Shown here piece by piece: positions 8,008 through 20,300 of a stretch of 26,005 bases of DNA. The position numbers and the translations under genes are program-made. The DNA comes from Flavobacteriales bacterium UBA7690 (GTDB taxonomy: Bacteria; Bacteroidota; Bacteroidia; Flavobacteriales_F; PHOS-HE28): NCBI GenBank assembly GCA_002482775.1, contig DLGQ01000031.1, positions 1 to 26,005 of the forward strand, given 5' to 3'. The notes below the pieces were generated by a model, which worked only from the letters and a program-made list of their open reading frames with translations, was not told where the DNA came from and made no database searches. How positions within the stretch are numbered: the stretch's first letter is position 1; each line of letters opens with the position of its first letter.

Positions 8008-8048
8008 ATCACCAGCGGGGCCATCGTATGTCCAACAGCTCTGGTGAT
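8008..8048. repeat. Inverted repeat in the convergent intergenic gap
   Basis: ATCACCAG (8008-8015) and CTGGTGAT (8041-8048) are perfect 8-base complements around a 25-base loop. They lie about 110 bases past the gamma-glutamyltransferase stop codon. No T-rich tail follows; the role is unclear, possibly a weak transcription end. Confidence 0.3.
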
Positions 8049-8107
8049 AGCACTGCACGAAGAACCTGAGCGGCCTCTCCCAGCATTCGGCCCCACCTGA
8101 ACGACAA

Positions 8108-8135
8108 GCGGGCCGCAGCTTGTGCCGCGACCCGC
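8108..8135 (-). terminator. Possible stem-loop terminator after the OmpA gene
   Basis: GCGGG (8108-8112) pairs with CCCGC (8131-8135), with an inner GCA/TGC pairing. It starts 25 bases downstream of the OmpA-family stop codon on the minus strand and could mark the end of the surface-protein operon. It lacks a good T tract, so it is only a candidate. Confidence 0.3.
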
Positions 8136-8159
8136 AAGTCTTCCCTGGTCCCTAACCTA

Positions 8160-10364
8160 CTACTTCGAAAGCACCTTGAATTCCGTGCGGCGGTTGCGTT
8201 GATGTTCGTCATCTGAACACTTCTCGCACACGCAGGCTTCGCTTGGCTGGCTTTCGCCGTACCCCTTACTGGTGATGTTGTCCTTCGGGATGCCCTTACT
8301 GATGATGTAGTCCACGGCGCTCTTGGCCCGCTTCTCCGAAAGTTTCAAGTTGTAGGCATCCTTACCCCGGCAGTCGGTATGGGAGCTCAGCTCGATCTTC
8401 ACCGTGGGGTTGTCCTGCAGGGTGGCCACCAACTTGTCCAATTCCACGGCAGCATCGGCCCTGATGTTGGACTTGTTGTAGTCGTAGAAGATGTTCTCCA
8501 ACCGCACCACCTGGTCCACGACCAGTGGGAACAATTTGAAGTCGGTGCGGATAACTCCGTTCGGTTTGCCTTTGGTACTGATGCGCGCGCTCTGCTTGAA
8601 GAAACCCTCCTTATCCACCTTGATGCGGTAGTCACTCTCGGGTTTCAGGGCGAAAGCATATTTACCGGATGCATCGGTCGTCAACGATTCAAGCACATTG
8701 TCCTGACCATCGGTGAGCACCACGCTAGCGCCTTCCAGGGGTTGTCCCGTTTCCCCATGGAGAACCAGGCCTTCAGCCGCATAGTCGTATTTCTGCATCT
8801 CCACCACGATCTCTTCCAACGGATCGTCGTTGGTCTTCAATTCCAACTGCTTCTGGAAGTATCCGTTCTTATTGGCGATCAAGGTGTACCGATCCCTGTA
8901 TGGAACTTCGATCTTGAACTTGCCGCCGGGCTCGCTTTCCACCTTGAAATTCTCGACGAACGCCCCTTTGTCATCCTTCATCTGCAATGTGGCGCCATCG
9001 ATGGGCTGGCGCGTCTCTTTGTCGATGACGATGCCTGCCATGTACACGGTAGGTGGGCGAACGGTGCACCCATAGATGTCGTCGCTGCCCTTGCCTCCTG
9101 GCCTGTCGCTCGCGAAGAATCCCGTGGTGTCGTTGATGAACACGAGCCCGTGATCATTGAACCGGGTGTTCATGGGGTAGCCCAGGTTGAAGACTTTACC
9201 CGGGCCCGCTTGGGACAGGCGCGAGTAGAAGATGTCCATGCCACCCAGACCCGGATGCCCTGTGCTTACGAAGTAGAGGGTGCTATCGCGGTGCAGGTAA
9301 GGGAAGAGTTCATTGCCAGCCGTGTTGACCTCAGGACCCATGTTGATCGGTGCGCCCCACTGGTTCCCGAGATTCTCGCAGTACCAGATATCCGTGCCCC
9401 CTTGTCCACCCGGCCTGTCACTGGCGAAAAAGAGCTTTCGACCGTTCGGCGCCACGTTCGGGTGACCGTAGTTCTGTTGCTGGTCGTTGTGTTCGAAAGG
9501 CACGAGGTTCCCCCATTCCGGTTGGCCGAACTCACCGGTGACCACATCGCTGTAGAAGATGCCCAGGTTGAGCTCCCCTTTCTCGTTCTTGGCCAGCGTA
9601 CCGTAGTAATAGTTGTTGCGGGTGAAGTAGAGCCTGTCAGCGACGGAGTCGTAGGACATGGTACCATCGTGGTAGCGGCTGTTCACTTCCTTCCGCATCA
9701 CCAGAGGGTCTTCAGCGGTCTCGCCTTTCAACAGGGCGGTGTAGAGGTTCAAATACGGCTGTTCGTCCCAGGCGTAGATCCTGCGACCACCAGCACCTTC
9801 GCCGCGTGCACTGGAGAAGACCAAGAGCTCTTCCATGACACCTGGTCCGAGGTCCGCTTCCGGGGAATTAAGCGGTAGCGTGCGTACGGTCGCACTGGCG
9901 CTATCACGCATCAACCGTTCGAATATCCGCGGGTTCTTCAAGTAGGCTTGTGCCCGTGCATCCTCTGGGCGCAAAGAAGCGTAGGTCCCATACCATTCAA
10001 TTGCATCGGCGTACTTCCCGTTGGCACGGAGCTGCTCAGCAAAAGCGAACACATCATCCGGGGACTGACCTCCGGTGCTCATCATCTTCAAGTAGGTGGC
10101 TTCTGCCTTGGCAGGTTGCCCCATTTTCCGGTAGGCAAGCGCCAGACGTCGCATGTCGGTAGCATCGGCCTTTCCAGTCGAGACCAGATCCTCGTAGATG
10201 GTGGCCATGGTGGGATAATCGAACACTTCGCTGGCACGATCGGCCATGCGCTCCTTCAGCTTTTGCGCATTCAGTAGAACGGGCAATAGGAGCAGTGCGC
10301 CCAGAAGGTGTACCCGGACGCGCGCCGGGAAGTTTGACCTGTGCAATCGCATGATGGTGGTCAT
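8160..10364 (-). CDS. PorE-like OmpA-family protein (TPR, beta-propeller, two CRDs, OmpA C-terminus)
   Basis: A 734-aa periplasmic or outer-membrane-associated protein. Signal peptide 1-33 (ends LNA before QKLKER; Met5 is an alternative start). About 40-150 are TPR-like helices (YEDLVSTGKADATDMRRLAL, MGQPAKAEATYLKMM). About 175-435 form a PD40/WD40-like propeller with repeated ASDRPGG motifs. Two carboxypeptidase-regulatory-like beta sandwiches span about 440-525 and 527-615. The OmpA peptidoglycan-binding domain spans 620-734 (YDYNKSNIR, Asp664 in SHTDCRG, LSEKRA, NRRTEF). This order matches Porphyromonas gingivalis PorE, a T9SS component linking the outer-membrane PorP part to the cell wall. 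The gene starts 2 bases after the PorP/SprF stop codon, strongly suggesting coupled expression and physical partnership. Many Bacteroidota carry several paralogues, so this may serve only the neighbouring giant protein and not be the core PorE. Confidence 0.92.
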   Translation of the reverse strand: MTTIMRLHRSNFPARVRVHLLGALLLLPVLLNAQKLKERMADRASEVFDYPTMATIYEDLVSTGKADATDMRRLALAYRKMGQPAKAEATYLKMMSTGGQSPDDVFAFAEQLRANGKYADAIEWYGTYASLRPEDARAQAYLKNPRIFERLMRDSASATVRTLPLNSPEADLGPGVMEELLVFSSARGEGAGGRRIYAWDEQPYLNLYTALLKGETAEDPLVMRKEVNSRYHDGTMSYDSVADRLYFTRNNYYYGTLAKNEKGELNLGIFYSDVVTGEFGQPEWGNLVPFEHNDQQQNYGHPNVAPNGRKLFFASDRPGGQGGTDIWYCENLGNQWGAPINMGPEVNTAGNELFPYLHRDSTLYFVSTGHPGLGGMDIFYSRLSQAGPGKVFNLGYPMNTRFNDHGLVFINDTTGFFASDRPGGKGSDDIYGCTVRPPTVYMAGIVIDKETRQPIDGATLQMKDDKGAFVENFKVESEPGGKFKIEVPYRDRYTLIANKNGYFQKQLELKTNDDPLEEIVVEMQKYDYAAEGLVLHGETGQPLEGASVVLTDGQDNVLESLTTDASGKYAFALKPESDYRIKVDKEGFFKQSARISTKGKPNGVIRTDFKLFPLVVDQVVRLENIFYDYNKSNIRADAAVELDKLVATLQDNPTVKIELSSHTDCRGKDAYNLKLSEKRAKSAVDYIISKGIPKDNITSKGYGESQPSEACVCEKCSDDEHQRNRRTEFKVLSK

Positions 10365-10366
10365 GA

Positions 10367-11299
10367 TCAGAAGTAGCGCGGTGAACGAACGCCTTTCAAC
10401 TTGTTGCCGAACTCGAAGCCGAGCATGATCTCGTGCGACCCGCCGCTGTAGTTGCGCAACGTGCTTAGCGGATAATCGTAAGCGTAGCCCACCGTGAGGT
10501 CGTTGGTGATGTAGTACTGGGCCAGCGCACCAACGGCATCCTGGTGGCGGTACATGGCCCCGAGCCAGAACTTCTCGTAGAACAGGAAGTTCGCGCTCAC
10601 GTCGAAGCTGACCGGTGCACCTTGTACGGCCTTCACCAAGAAGGTAGGCTTGAATTTGTGGTACAGCCCCATATCGAAGACATAACCACCGGTAAGGAAG
10701 TAGTGCGGACGCTGGCCGGGTGATGAAACGAAGGCAAGCGAATCCGTGGTGAAGAAATCCGTGCGCAGGATCTTCGGTGTACTGATGCCGAGGAAGTAGC
10801 GATCGCTGTAGTACATGACCCCGAAACCGAACTGCGGATCGAGCTTGGTGCTAACGTTCTGTTGGAACACCTGATCACCGGCGACCAGCGGATTGAGCTC
10901 TGCGAACTGGCCTTGGAACAGGTTCAAACCGCCCTTCAACCCGAACGCCAACTTGGCATCACCCATGAAGATGCGGTAGGCCACATCGGCCATGAAGGTG
11001 TACTGTGTTATCGGCCCGTGACTATCGCGCATGATCGTTCCGCCCACACCCAGGCTCTCGAGGGGCAGCGGTGTGTGCATGGTCAGTGTTTGCGTGGTCG
11101 GCGCCCCATCGAAGCCCACCCACTGATGGCGGCTCAGTGCTTTGAGGCTCACCCGATCGGCGCTACCAGCGTAGGCCGGGTTCAGCGCGAGCAGGTTGAA
11201 CATGTACTGGGTGAACTGCGGATCCTGTTGGGCGAACAGTCCCGTGCCGATCAGCAGCGCGAGCGTGGTTCCCTTGATCCGGTTGGCGATGGTATTCAT
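10367..11299 (-). CDS. Type IX secretion outer-membrane protein, PorP/SprF family
   Basis: A 310-aa predicted outer-membrane beta-barrel. Signal peptide 1-23 (ends LFA before QQDPQ). The mature start QQDPQFTQYMFN followed by NPAYAGS, and RHQWVGFDGAPTTQ, are hallmark PorP/SprF motifs; alternating hydrophobic strands continue to the C-terminal Phe (RSPRYF). In Flavobacterium johnsoniae, SprF lies directly after sprB and is required to export the SprB adhesin; proteins with type B C-terminal domains commonly pair with such a partner. Here the gene starts 33 bases after the giant repeat protein and 2 bases before the OmpA gene, so it is most likely the dedicated export partner of that giant protein. 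The PorP versus SprF assignment within the family is not resolved. Confidence 0.95.
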   Translation of the reverse strand: MNTIANRIKGTTLALLIGTGLFAQQDPQFTQYMFNLLALNPAYAGSADRVSLKALSRHQWVGFDGAPTTQTLTMHTPLPLESLGVGGTIMRDSHGPITQYTFMADVAYRIFMGDAKLAFGLKGGLNLFQGQFAELNPLVAGDQVFQQNVSTKLDPQFGFGVMYYSDRYFLGISTPKILRTDFFTTDSLAFVSSPGQRPHYFLTGGYVFDMGLYHKFKPTFLVKAVQGAPVSFDVSANFLFYEKFWLGAMYRHQDAVGALAQYYITNDLTVGYAYDYPLSTLRNYSGGSHEIMLGFEFGNKLKGVRSPRYF

Positions 11300-11332
11300 C
11301 GTTTCGAGTGTGTTTGGAAGCGGGGACCGTTA

Positions 11333-14300
11333 TCAGCGACGCAGGTAGATGTATCCGGTGAAGGCCTCATCACCCGTTCCGGGATCAAGGACATAGTAGT
11401 AGGTGCTCTCCGGCAGTTCTTCGCCTAGCGGTCCACCGAACTGGTTGGTACCATCCCATGTGTTGGTGTACGGTGTTGCCTCGAACACCTTGTTACCCCA
11501 CCGGTTGAACACCACGAAATTGTTGTTCGGGAAGTACTCGATGTTCTCGATCGTGTAGATGTCGTTCGTTCCATCCTTGTTCGGCGAGAAAGCGTTCGGG
11601 ATCACGAGTTTCAGGCAGTCCTTCAACTGCACCAATACCGTGTCGCTCGTAGTTCCGCAGGTTCCGTTGTTCACTGTCCAAACGAACCAGTTCTCCCCAA
11701 GGCCCAGATCCGTTACGGTGGTGTTCGCCACGCCCGGGTCGGTGATGTTGCCTGATCCCGACAAGAGCGTCCAAGTACCGACACCAGTGGTGTTCGTAGC
11801 TGTGGCATCAAGCGTTGCCGTTGTGCTCACGTGCTGGCATACCTCTTGATCCTTGCCCGCATCGGCGTCCACCTCGGTGTGATCGAAGACATTGATCACG
11901 ACCTGATCGGTAGAACTTCCGCAAGCCCCGTTGTTCACCGTCCATTCGAACACGTTCGCTCCCAGGCCGAGACCGGTGATCACCGTGAAAGGATCCGTAC
12001 TGGAACCGATCGTTGCACTGCCGCTTACAAGCGTCCATGATCCAGTTGCTGGTAGCGAAGGCGAGTTGGCCAACATGGTCACTTCTTCGGATATCGGTGT
12101 GCAGTAGTCCTGATCAGGTCCGGCAGCCGCGGAAGTTTCGTTGTTGTCGAACACCGTTATCGTCACTAGGTCCGTAGTGGTACCGTTCGCACATGGTCCG
12201 TTGTCCACTACCCATTGCAGTGTGTAGACCCCAACGGCCAATCCAGATAGCGTTGCTGTGGGTGATGTTGGATCGCTCAGGACAGCATTGCCGACCACGA
12301 ACACCCAGGACCCCGTAGCCGGGAAGGTGACCGCACTGCCGGCCAGGGTAGCACTATTGGCAGGTGCGCAGAGTTGTTGGTCAGGACCCGCGTCCGCAAC
12401 GGCTTGCTGGTCGTTGAAAACGGTCACTGTCACTTCATCCTGCGTGGGTCCGCAAGGTCCGTTGCTGATGTTCCAGCGGAAGGTGTTGTCCCCTACGGAA
12501 AGCCCGCTAACACTGGTCGTTGGTGAAGCTGCATCCGCGAAGATGCCCGTACCGTTCACCACGCTCCAGAAGCCAACGGCCGGGAATACCACTGCGTTCG
12601 CTTCGAGGGCGGTGGTGGTGGTAGGTGTGCAGAGTTCTTGGTCCGGTCCTGCATCCGCATCAGGCGCTTGGTCATCGTAGATGAAGACGTTCTGTGCTGC
12701 ACTGCTGGTGCCACATGCGCCGTTGTCAATGGTCCAAGTGAATTCATGCTGGCCCACTCCAAGGCCTGTCACCACTGCCGCAGGATCATTGGGGTTGGTG
12801 ATGGTGCCCGGGCCGGTCCATGTGCCCACCGCAGGGAACACGGGATCATTGCCTTGCAAGGTGATCTCATCCACCGGTGTACAAGCGCTGATGCTCTCGC
12901 CGGTGGTAGCGGGTGGTGCTTGATCGTCGTACACGCGAATGGTCAGTGTGTCCGTGCTCGGTGGACCGAAGCCGCACATTCCATTGTAGATCTGGTAGAC
13001 GAGCACATGCTCTCCGATCTCGAGGTTCGAAACGGCGGAAGTTGGATCGTTCGGGTCAGCGATCACGGCCGTTCCGCTCACCACGCTCCATGTGCCAACA
13101 CCAGGTGTGACAGGGGTGTTGCCGGTAAGCACGCTCGTGTTCTCCGGCGAGCAGAGCTGTTGATCAGGGCCAGCGCTCGCAAGAGGTGCACCGGGGTCGT
13201 ACACGTACACGCTCATGGTATCCGTAAGCGTACCGTTGTTCGGGCATGGATCCCAATCCAGCGTCCAGACGAACGTATTGATGCCTTGTGACAATCCGCT
13301 GATGGCTGTTGTGGGGCTGTTCGGATCCGCGATCACTCCGGTACCCGCGATCAGTGTCCACGTACCATCTGCTGGTGCAGGCGGCTGTACCCCTTGCAGG
13401 GTGATATCGGTTAGGGGCAAGCACTGTTCAAGATCCGGCCCAGCGTTCGCTGCGGCGGTGGTATCGTCGTAGAGCGTGACGTTCACCGTATCGGAGGTGA
13501 GGCTATTGGCGCACGGGCCATTGTAGACCTGCCACACGAAGGTGTTGAGACCGATGCTCAGGTTCCTGATGCGCGTACCGGGGTCTCCGGGGTTCTGCGC
13601 TACACCGTTACCGAAGATGGTGGTCCATGTTCCTTGTGCAGGAAGGATAAGGCTGCTGCCTGCCATGAGGACACTGTCTTCAGGCATGCACAGCTCCTGA
13701 TCCAACCCGGCATTGGCAAGTGGGTTGTTCGGGTCGAACACCAAGAGGCTCACGGAGTCCACGGTGGTGGTGCATACACCGCCCTGCAGTGTCCAGGTGA
13801 AGATGTTCTCGCCGACAGTGAGGCCGGTGATGGTGGTGTTCGGCGAGGAAGGGTCTGCGATCGTGCCCGTTCCTTGCACCCGTGTCCATGTTCCGGTGGC
13901 GGCTCCAACGGGCGCGTTGCCGGTCACCGTGGCTACATCATCCGGAGCGCAGAACTCCTGATCGGCACCAGCATCCGCAGGGGGTGCATCCGCATCGAAC
14001 AGTGTGATCTCCACCTGGTCATTGGTCAACTGGTTCGAACAGCCACCGTTGTACACTTCCCAATCGAAGATGTTCACACCCAGTCCGAGATCGGTGATGG
14101 TGGTGTTGGGATCGGCCGGATCGGTGATGGTGCCCTGACCGCTCACGAGTGTCCACGTTCCTGTTGCCGGGAAGGTGATGCTGCTGCCCACCATGGTGGC
14201 TTGGGTGATGGGCGTACAGACTTGCTGATCGGGTCCTGCGTTCGCATCCGGGTTGTTCTCGTCGAACACGAATATGCTCACGATATCTTCCGTAAGCGGG

Positions 14301-17300
14301 TTGGTGCATGGCCCGTTGGCTACGGTCCAGCGGAAGATGTTCTCGCCGAGTGCGAGGTTGGTCACAGCGGTCAGTGGATCGGCCGGGTTGGTGATATCAC
14401 CCGCACCGCTCACCAGTTCCCAGAAGCCGGTAGCTGGAATGGTGAGGGAGCTACCCTGCATGGTGGTGACGGGGTTGCTGGTGCAGAGCTCTTGATCAGG
14501 CCCGGCATCGGCGATCGGGTTGTTCTCATCGAAGAGTTGGATCACCATTTGGTCGCTGGTGATGCCGCTGGAGCATGGTCCGTTGTCCACGGTCCACGCC
14601 ACCACGATGATGCCTACGCCTAGGCCGGTGATGGTGGTGTTCGGGTCCGTGGGGTCCGTGATGGTGCCCGTGCCGTTCACGATGGTCCATGTGCCAACGG
14701 CGGGGAAAACGAGCACGCTACCCTGGAGAGTGGTGCTGTTGGTCGGTGTGCAGAGGTCCTGGTCCGGACCAGCGTTCGCATCGATGTTGTTCTCATCGAA
14801 CACGAATAGGCTCACGCGGTCCGTGGTGGTCCCGTTCGCACAAGGGCCATTGCTCACGGTCCATTCGAAGACGTTCTCGCCGATCGCCAGATCGAAGATG
14901 GTGGTCGTGGGCGAGTTCGGGTTCGCGATGGTACCCGTGCCACTGATCAGCGTCCACGTGCCCACTGCTGGGAACGTGATCGCGCTGCCAGCCATGGTGG
15001 CTGTTGCGATGCTTGTGGTGCAGAGTTCTTGGTCCGGGCCAGCGATCGCATCGGCATTGTCCTCATCAAAGACGAAGATGCTCACTTGATCGAAGCCACC
15101 TCCTGTTTCGCACGGGCCATTGTCCACGGTCCATTGGAAGATGTTCTCCCCTACCGGTAGTCCGGTCACCTGTGTGGTAGGTGAGTTCACGTCCACGATG
15201 GTTCCCCCGCCGCTCACACGAGTCCAAGTTCCAACCGCCGGGAACGTTACAGGGCTACCGGCAAGGTTAGTGCTCGTGTTCGGGGTGCAGAGCTCTTGAT
15301 CGGCACCAGCATTGGCTGGTACATTGTTCAGATCGAATAGGAATATGCTCACCTCATCATCGGTGGTCCCGTTCGCGCATGGTCCGTTGTCCACGGTCCA
15401 AGCGAACACGTTCTCGCCCACACCCAGATCCGTGACCGTGGTATTGGGCGCATTGGGGTCGGTAATGGAACCCGAACCGATCACGATGGTCCATGTTCCT
15501 ACTGCCGGGAATATCACAGCGCTTCCTTCCAGTGTGGTGATGGTGTTCGGCGTGCAGAGTTCCTGATCCGCGCCAGCGTTCGCATCGAGGTTGGCATCGT
15601 TGAATAGGAAAATGCTCACCCGGTCCCTGGTGATACCGTTCGCACAAGGGCCATTGCTCACGGTCCATTCCAACACCACTTCACCAACACCAAGTCCTGT
15701 AACGGTGGTGGTCGGGCTGTTGATGTTCGTGATGTTCGCTGCTCCACTGATCACGGTCCACGTACCTACAGCGGGAATGGTGACCGGGCTACCCGCAAGT
15801 GTGGTGCTGCTGGCCGGTGTACAGAGTTCTTGATCGATGCCGGCATCGGCCACCGGGTTGTTCTCATCGAACACACGGATCTGCACCGCGTCGGTGGTGA
15901 TACCGTTCGCGCAAGGGCCGTTGTCCACGGTCCATGTGAAGATGTTGATACCCACAGCGAGACCTGTGATGGCCGTGTTGGGATCGCTCGGATCAGCGAT
16001 CACACCGGCCCCTTGTGTGAGCGTCCATGTGCCGGAAGCGGGGAAGGTGACCGCGCTACCAGCCAGGTTGGTGGTGGACTGTGGTGTACACAGTTCCTGG
16101 TCCGGGCCTGCACTGGCCACCGGGTTGTTCACATCGAAGACGAAGATGCTCACTTCGTCGGTGGTGAGCGGGTTGGCGCACGGTCCGTTGAGGACGGTCC
16201 AACGGAAAATGTTCTCACCCACGGCGAGGCCGGTCACGGTGCTGTTCCGGTTGGTAGGCGCGGTGATGGTACCGCTTCCGCTCACAAGGGTCCAGGTTCC
16301 GCTGGCAGGGAAGATCACGTTGCTGCCAGCAAGCGTCACCGTACTGGCCGGCGTACAGATCTCTTGATCAGGCCCAGCGTTCGCTACGGGGTTGGTGCCA
16401 TCGAACACCCGGATGTTCACCTGATCGGTGCTGATCCCGCATGCACCGTTATTGATGCGCCATTCGAAGATGTTGACGCCAACGCCGAGCGCGGTCACCG
16501 TTGTATTGGGGTTGTTCGGAGCGGTGATGTTGCCCGTACCTGAAATGCGCACCCATGTGCCTATGGCGGATCCGACGGTTGCGTTACCCACCAAGGTTAC
16601 TGAAGCCACAGGTGTACAGATCTCTTGATCAGGGCCTGCGTTCGAAACCTCGGCACCTAGATCATAAACGAAGATGCTCACCTCGTCCTGGGTCAGCGGG
16701 TTCGCACAAACGCCATTGTTAACCTGCCAGCGGAACACGTTCTCCCCGATGGCAAGCCCGCTCACGGTGGAGTTCGGTGCACCTGGGTTGGCTATGGTGC
16801 CAGCTCCGCTCACCAAGGTCCATTGCCCCACTGCGGGAACGATCACGTTACTGCCGGTGAAGGTCGTGCTCGTGGTCGGTGTGCACAGCTGCTGATCCGC
16901 GCCTGCATTGGCCACAGGATTGTTGGGGTCGTAAACGAGGATCGAGACGAGGTCGGAAGTGATGCCGCATGCACCGTTGTCGATGTTCCAGCGCAGGATG
17001 TTCACGCCTACGCTCAACCCGCTCACCGTTGTCGTAGCTGACGCCACGTTGCCGAAGACGGCGGTGCCTTGTTCCACGCTCCACGAACCGGTCGCCACAC
17101 CCGTTGGCACGTTCGCCGCCATGGTCACTGTGCTCGTGGCACCACAAACGCTCTGATCAGGCCCGGCCAGTGCAGCTTGTGCATTGCCATCGGCAACGAT
17201 CACAAGAGACGTGCTACTGGATATCGGGTTGGGGCAAACCCCGTTGTTCACAGTCCAGATGAACGAGTAGTTACCACTTGCCAGACCGGTCACCTGCGTG

Positions 17301-20300
17301 ATGGGCGAGTTCGGATCAACAATTGTGGCAGGGCTGCCGATCACGGTCCACACACCAGTGGCTGGGAAGATCACCGGGCTGCCTTCCAGTTGAATGGTGT
17401 TACCGGCAGAGGTGCATACGTTCTGGTCTTGTCCCGCATCCGCGCTGGGGTTGCTAGGGTCGTAGACGAAAATGCTCATCTGGTCCGTGGTGATCCCGCT
17501 CGCGCAGGGGCCATTATCCACGGTCCACTGGAAGATGTTCTGTCCCACGGCCAGACCGGTGATCTGGGTAGTTGGGCTGTTCAAGTTCGCGATCGTCCCG
17601 GTTCCGCTCACCAAGGTCCATGTACCGATAGAAGGTGAAGCCACGGTGCTTCCTGCCATGGTTGCAGTACCACTGACAGAACAAAGCGAGATATCCGGAC
17701 CCGCGTTGGCAACGGGTGCGTTGCTATCGAACACGAACACCCGTACCACATCGTTCGTCAGGCCGTTCGGGCAAGGACCATTGCTCACCGTCCAGCGGAA
17801 TTCACTGATGCCGGGAGGCATGTTGCTGATCTGTGTAGTGGGGCTATTGATGTTGGCGATGGTGCCACCACCGGACACGATCGTCCATGTTCCGGCCGCT
17901 GGTGCGGTGATGGAGCTGGCCGCCATGGTCACGAGGTTGGGGGCTACGGGTACGCAAATGCTCTGATCAGGACCAGCATTGGCGACCGGATTGTTGGGGT
18001 CGAAACGGCGGATGGCCATTTCATCGGACGTGTTGCCACAAGGCCCGTTGTTCACTGTCCAACGGACCACCGTTGTGCCGATGGGCAGCCCGGAAACGGC
18101 TGTGTTGGCCGCATTCGCATTGGCGAAGGTCGCTGCTCCGCTCACCACGGTCCATGTCCCCACAGCCGGTGCGGCCACAGCGCTTCCTGCCAGCGTCGCC
18201 GTTGATGCTCCGCAGAGCTCTTGATCAGGTCCCGCAGCCGCAACGGCGATGTTGGGGTTGAAGATGGTGACAGTGACGTCGCTAGAGGTGTTCGCGTTCG
18301 GGCAAGGTCCGTTCGCAATGGACCATCGGTACACGTTCACACCCAAGCCCGCTCCGGTAACGGTTGTTGTCGGACTTGAAGCGTTCGCGAAGGTTCCTGA
18401 TCCGCTAACCACGGACCATACACCAGTTGCCGGGGCGGTGGCGGCGTTGCCAGCAAGCGTCAGGTTGAGGACCGGTGCACATAGGTTCTGGGCTGGACCC
18501 GCATTGGCGGCAGCAGCACTTCGATCGAACACCCGTATCACCACATCATCCGTGGTCGTGTTCGGCACACATGGTCCATTGTTGATGGTCCACCGCAGCG
18601 TGGTGGTTCCTACTGGGATGTTGGTAACGGCCGTAGTTGGTGAACCCGGAGTTGTGATCGTAGCCGATCCGTTCACCACGGTCCATGTCCCGGTTCCTGG
18701 CGCTGTGGGCGTGTTCCCCGCCATGGTGGTACTAGCGAAGACGGTGCTCGGGTTCGTGCAGAGATCCTGATCGGGACCAGCGGAAGCCGCCGGAGCGGTC
18801 CCATCGAAGCGCGTGATCGTTACTTGAGAAGTGGTGACACCATTGGCACAAGGCCCATTGCTGAGCGTCCACTGGAACACGTTGGCTCCGACGGAAAGGC
18901 CAGACACTCCCGAACTCGGGCTGCTTGCGTTGGCGAACGTGCCTGTACCGCTAACCACGGTCCAGACACCGGTGGCAGGTGCGAGCGGTGCATTTCCGGC
19001 GAGCGTTGCCGTAGCGGCGCACACCTGTTGGTTCGGTCCAGCGATGGCGTTAGGGCTGGCCGGGTTGAAGACCACGATGTCCACCTCATCGCTCGTCGTA
19101 GGTGGCACACAAGGTCCATTGCTGATCGTCCAGCGCAGGCGGTTGAGGCCGATGGAAAGTCCGCTCACGGTGGTGTTACGCAAGCTGGCATTGGCGAAGG
19201 TGCCTGTGCCGCTGACCACGGTCCATTGGCCTGTAGCCGGGGCTATCGTGGCATTGCCTGCAAGGGTGGTGCTGGTGGTTGGTGAACAGAGCTGTTGATC
19301 CGGTCCGGCATTTGCCGCAGGTTGTGAACTGCTGTACACCAGGATGGAGACCTGTGAAGTGGTCGGCGGCGTGCAAGCGCCATTGTCGATGGACCAACGG
19401 AACACATTCGTTCCTTGCCCCAGGCCCGTAACACCGGATGTCGGGCTGTTGGGGGAAGTGATCGTTCCTGTGCCGCTCACCAAGGCCCATGTACCTACTG
19501 CCGGTGCAGTAGCTACGTTGCCTGACAGCGTCGCGGTGCTCGTTGGTTGGCAGAACGATTGGGAGGGGCCCGCATTGGCAACAGGATGCGCGGGATCGTA
19601 AGTGCTGATGACCACATCATCGCTCGAAGTTCCGCAAGTGCCGTAGTTGGTGGTCCAACGCAGCACGTTGTTGCCCGTGCTCAAACCGCTAACACCGGTG
19701 GTGGCACTACCCGAGTTGGCGAACGTGGCTGTTCCGCTCACCACGGACCATACACCTGGTGCTGTTGCATAGGGTTGTTGACCGGCAAGTGTTGTACTGA
19801 AACCGCAAACGCTTTGGTCAGGCCCGGCCACCGCAGGGGTTAGCGGTGGAGTAACGTTGATGAGGTACCCGACCGTTGCGCGGCCGTTGAGCACGCATGC
19901 ATTGTCCTCTACCGTGACCGTGAAGATCTGCTGACCGATCGCGGTCGGTGTCCAGCAGAAGGTGCCAACAGGGCGACTTCCTGCCGTAGTGGTGAACGTT
20001 GCACCGGGGATGGCAGCGTTCCAGGTCATGGTCACGTTCTGCGCTGCATCCGCATCCGTGGAGTTCACGTTGAAACAGAAATTGGTACCGGCACATACAT
20101 CGAAAGTGTAGGCAGCCGTACCGTTGATCCCGCTCGCGCTCGGGTTGTTATTGTTGCAGTTGATGATGGCGAACTGCAGATCACGCGTGTATTGGCCGAT
20201 CTGCACCCCGTTGCGGAACTCGCGCACCAGCACGGTTACCACGGCGAACTGCGCGATGCTTGGCGTGAAGCGGATCGTACCTGTGGCCGGATCGATGGTC

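Noticed and set aside
8379..9878. A 499-codon plus-strand open frame antisense to the OmpA-family gene
   Set aside because: It lies entirely opposite a well-supported gene with clear domains; composition is typical of an antisense shadow in GC-rich DNA and no motif is recognisable.
11615..19828. Regular repeats considered as a CRISPR array or transposon array
   Set aside because: The period of about 265 bases is an in-frame protein-domain repeat with no spacer structure, and the reading frame is continuous through it.
12638..19843. Many plus-strand open frames (up to 329 codons) across the giant repeat gene
   Set aside because: They recur with the period of the tandem repeats and resemble each other only because the opposite strand repeats; no start context or domain supports them.
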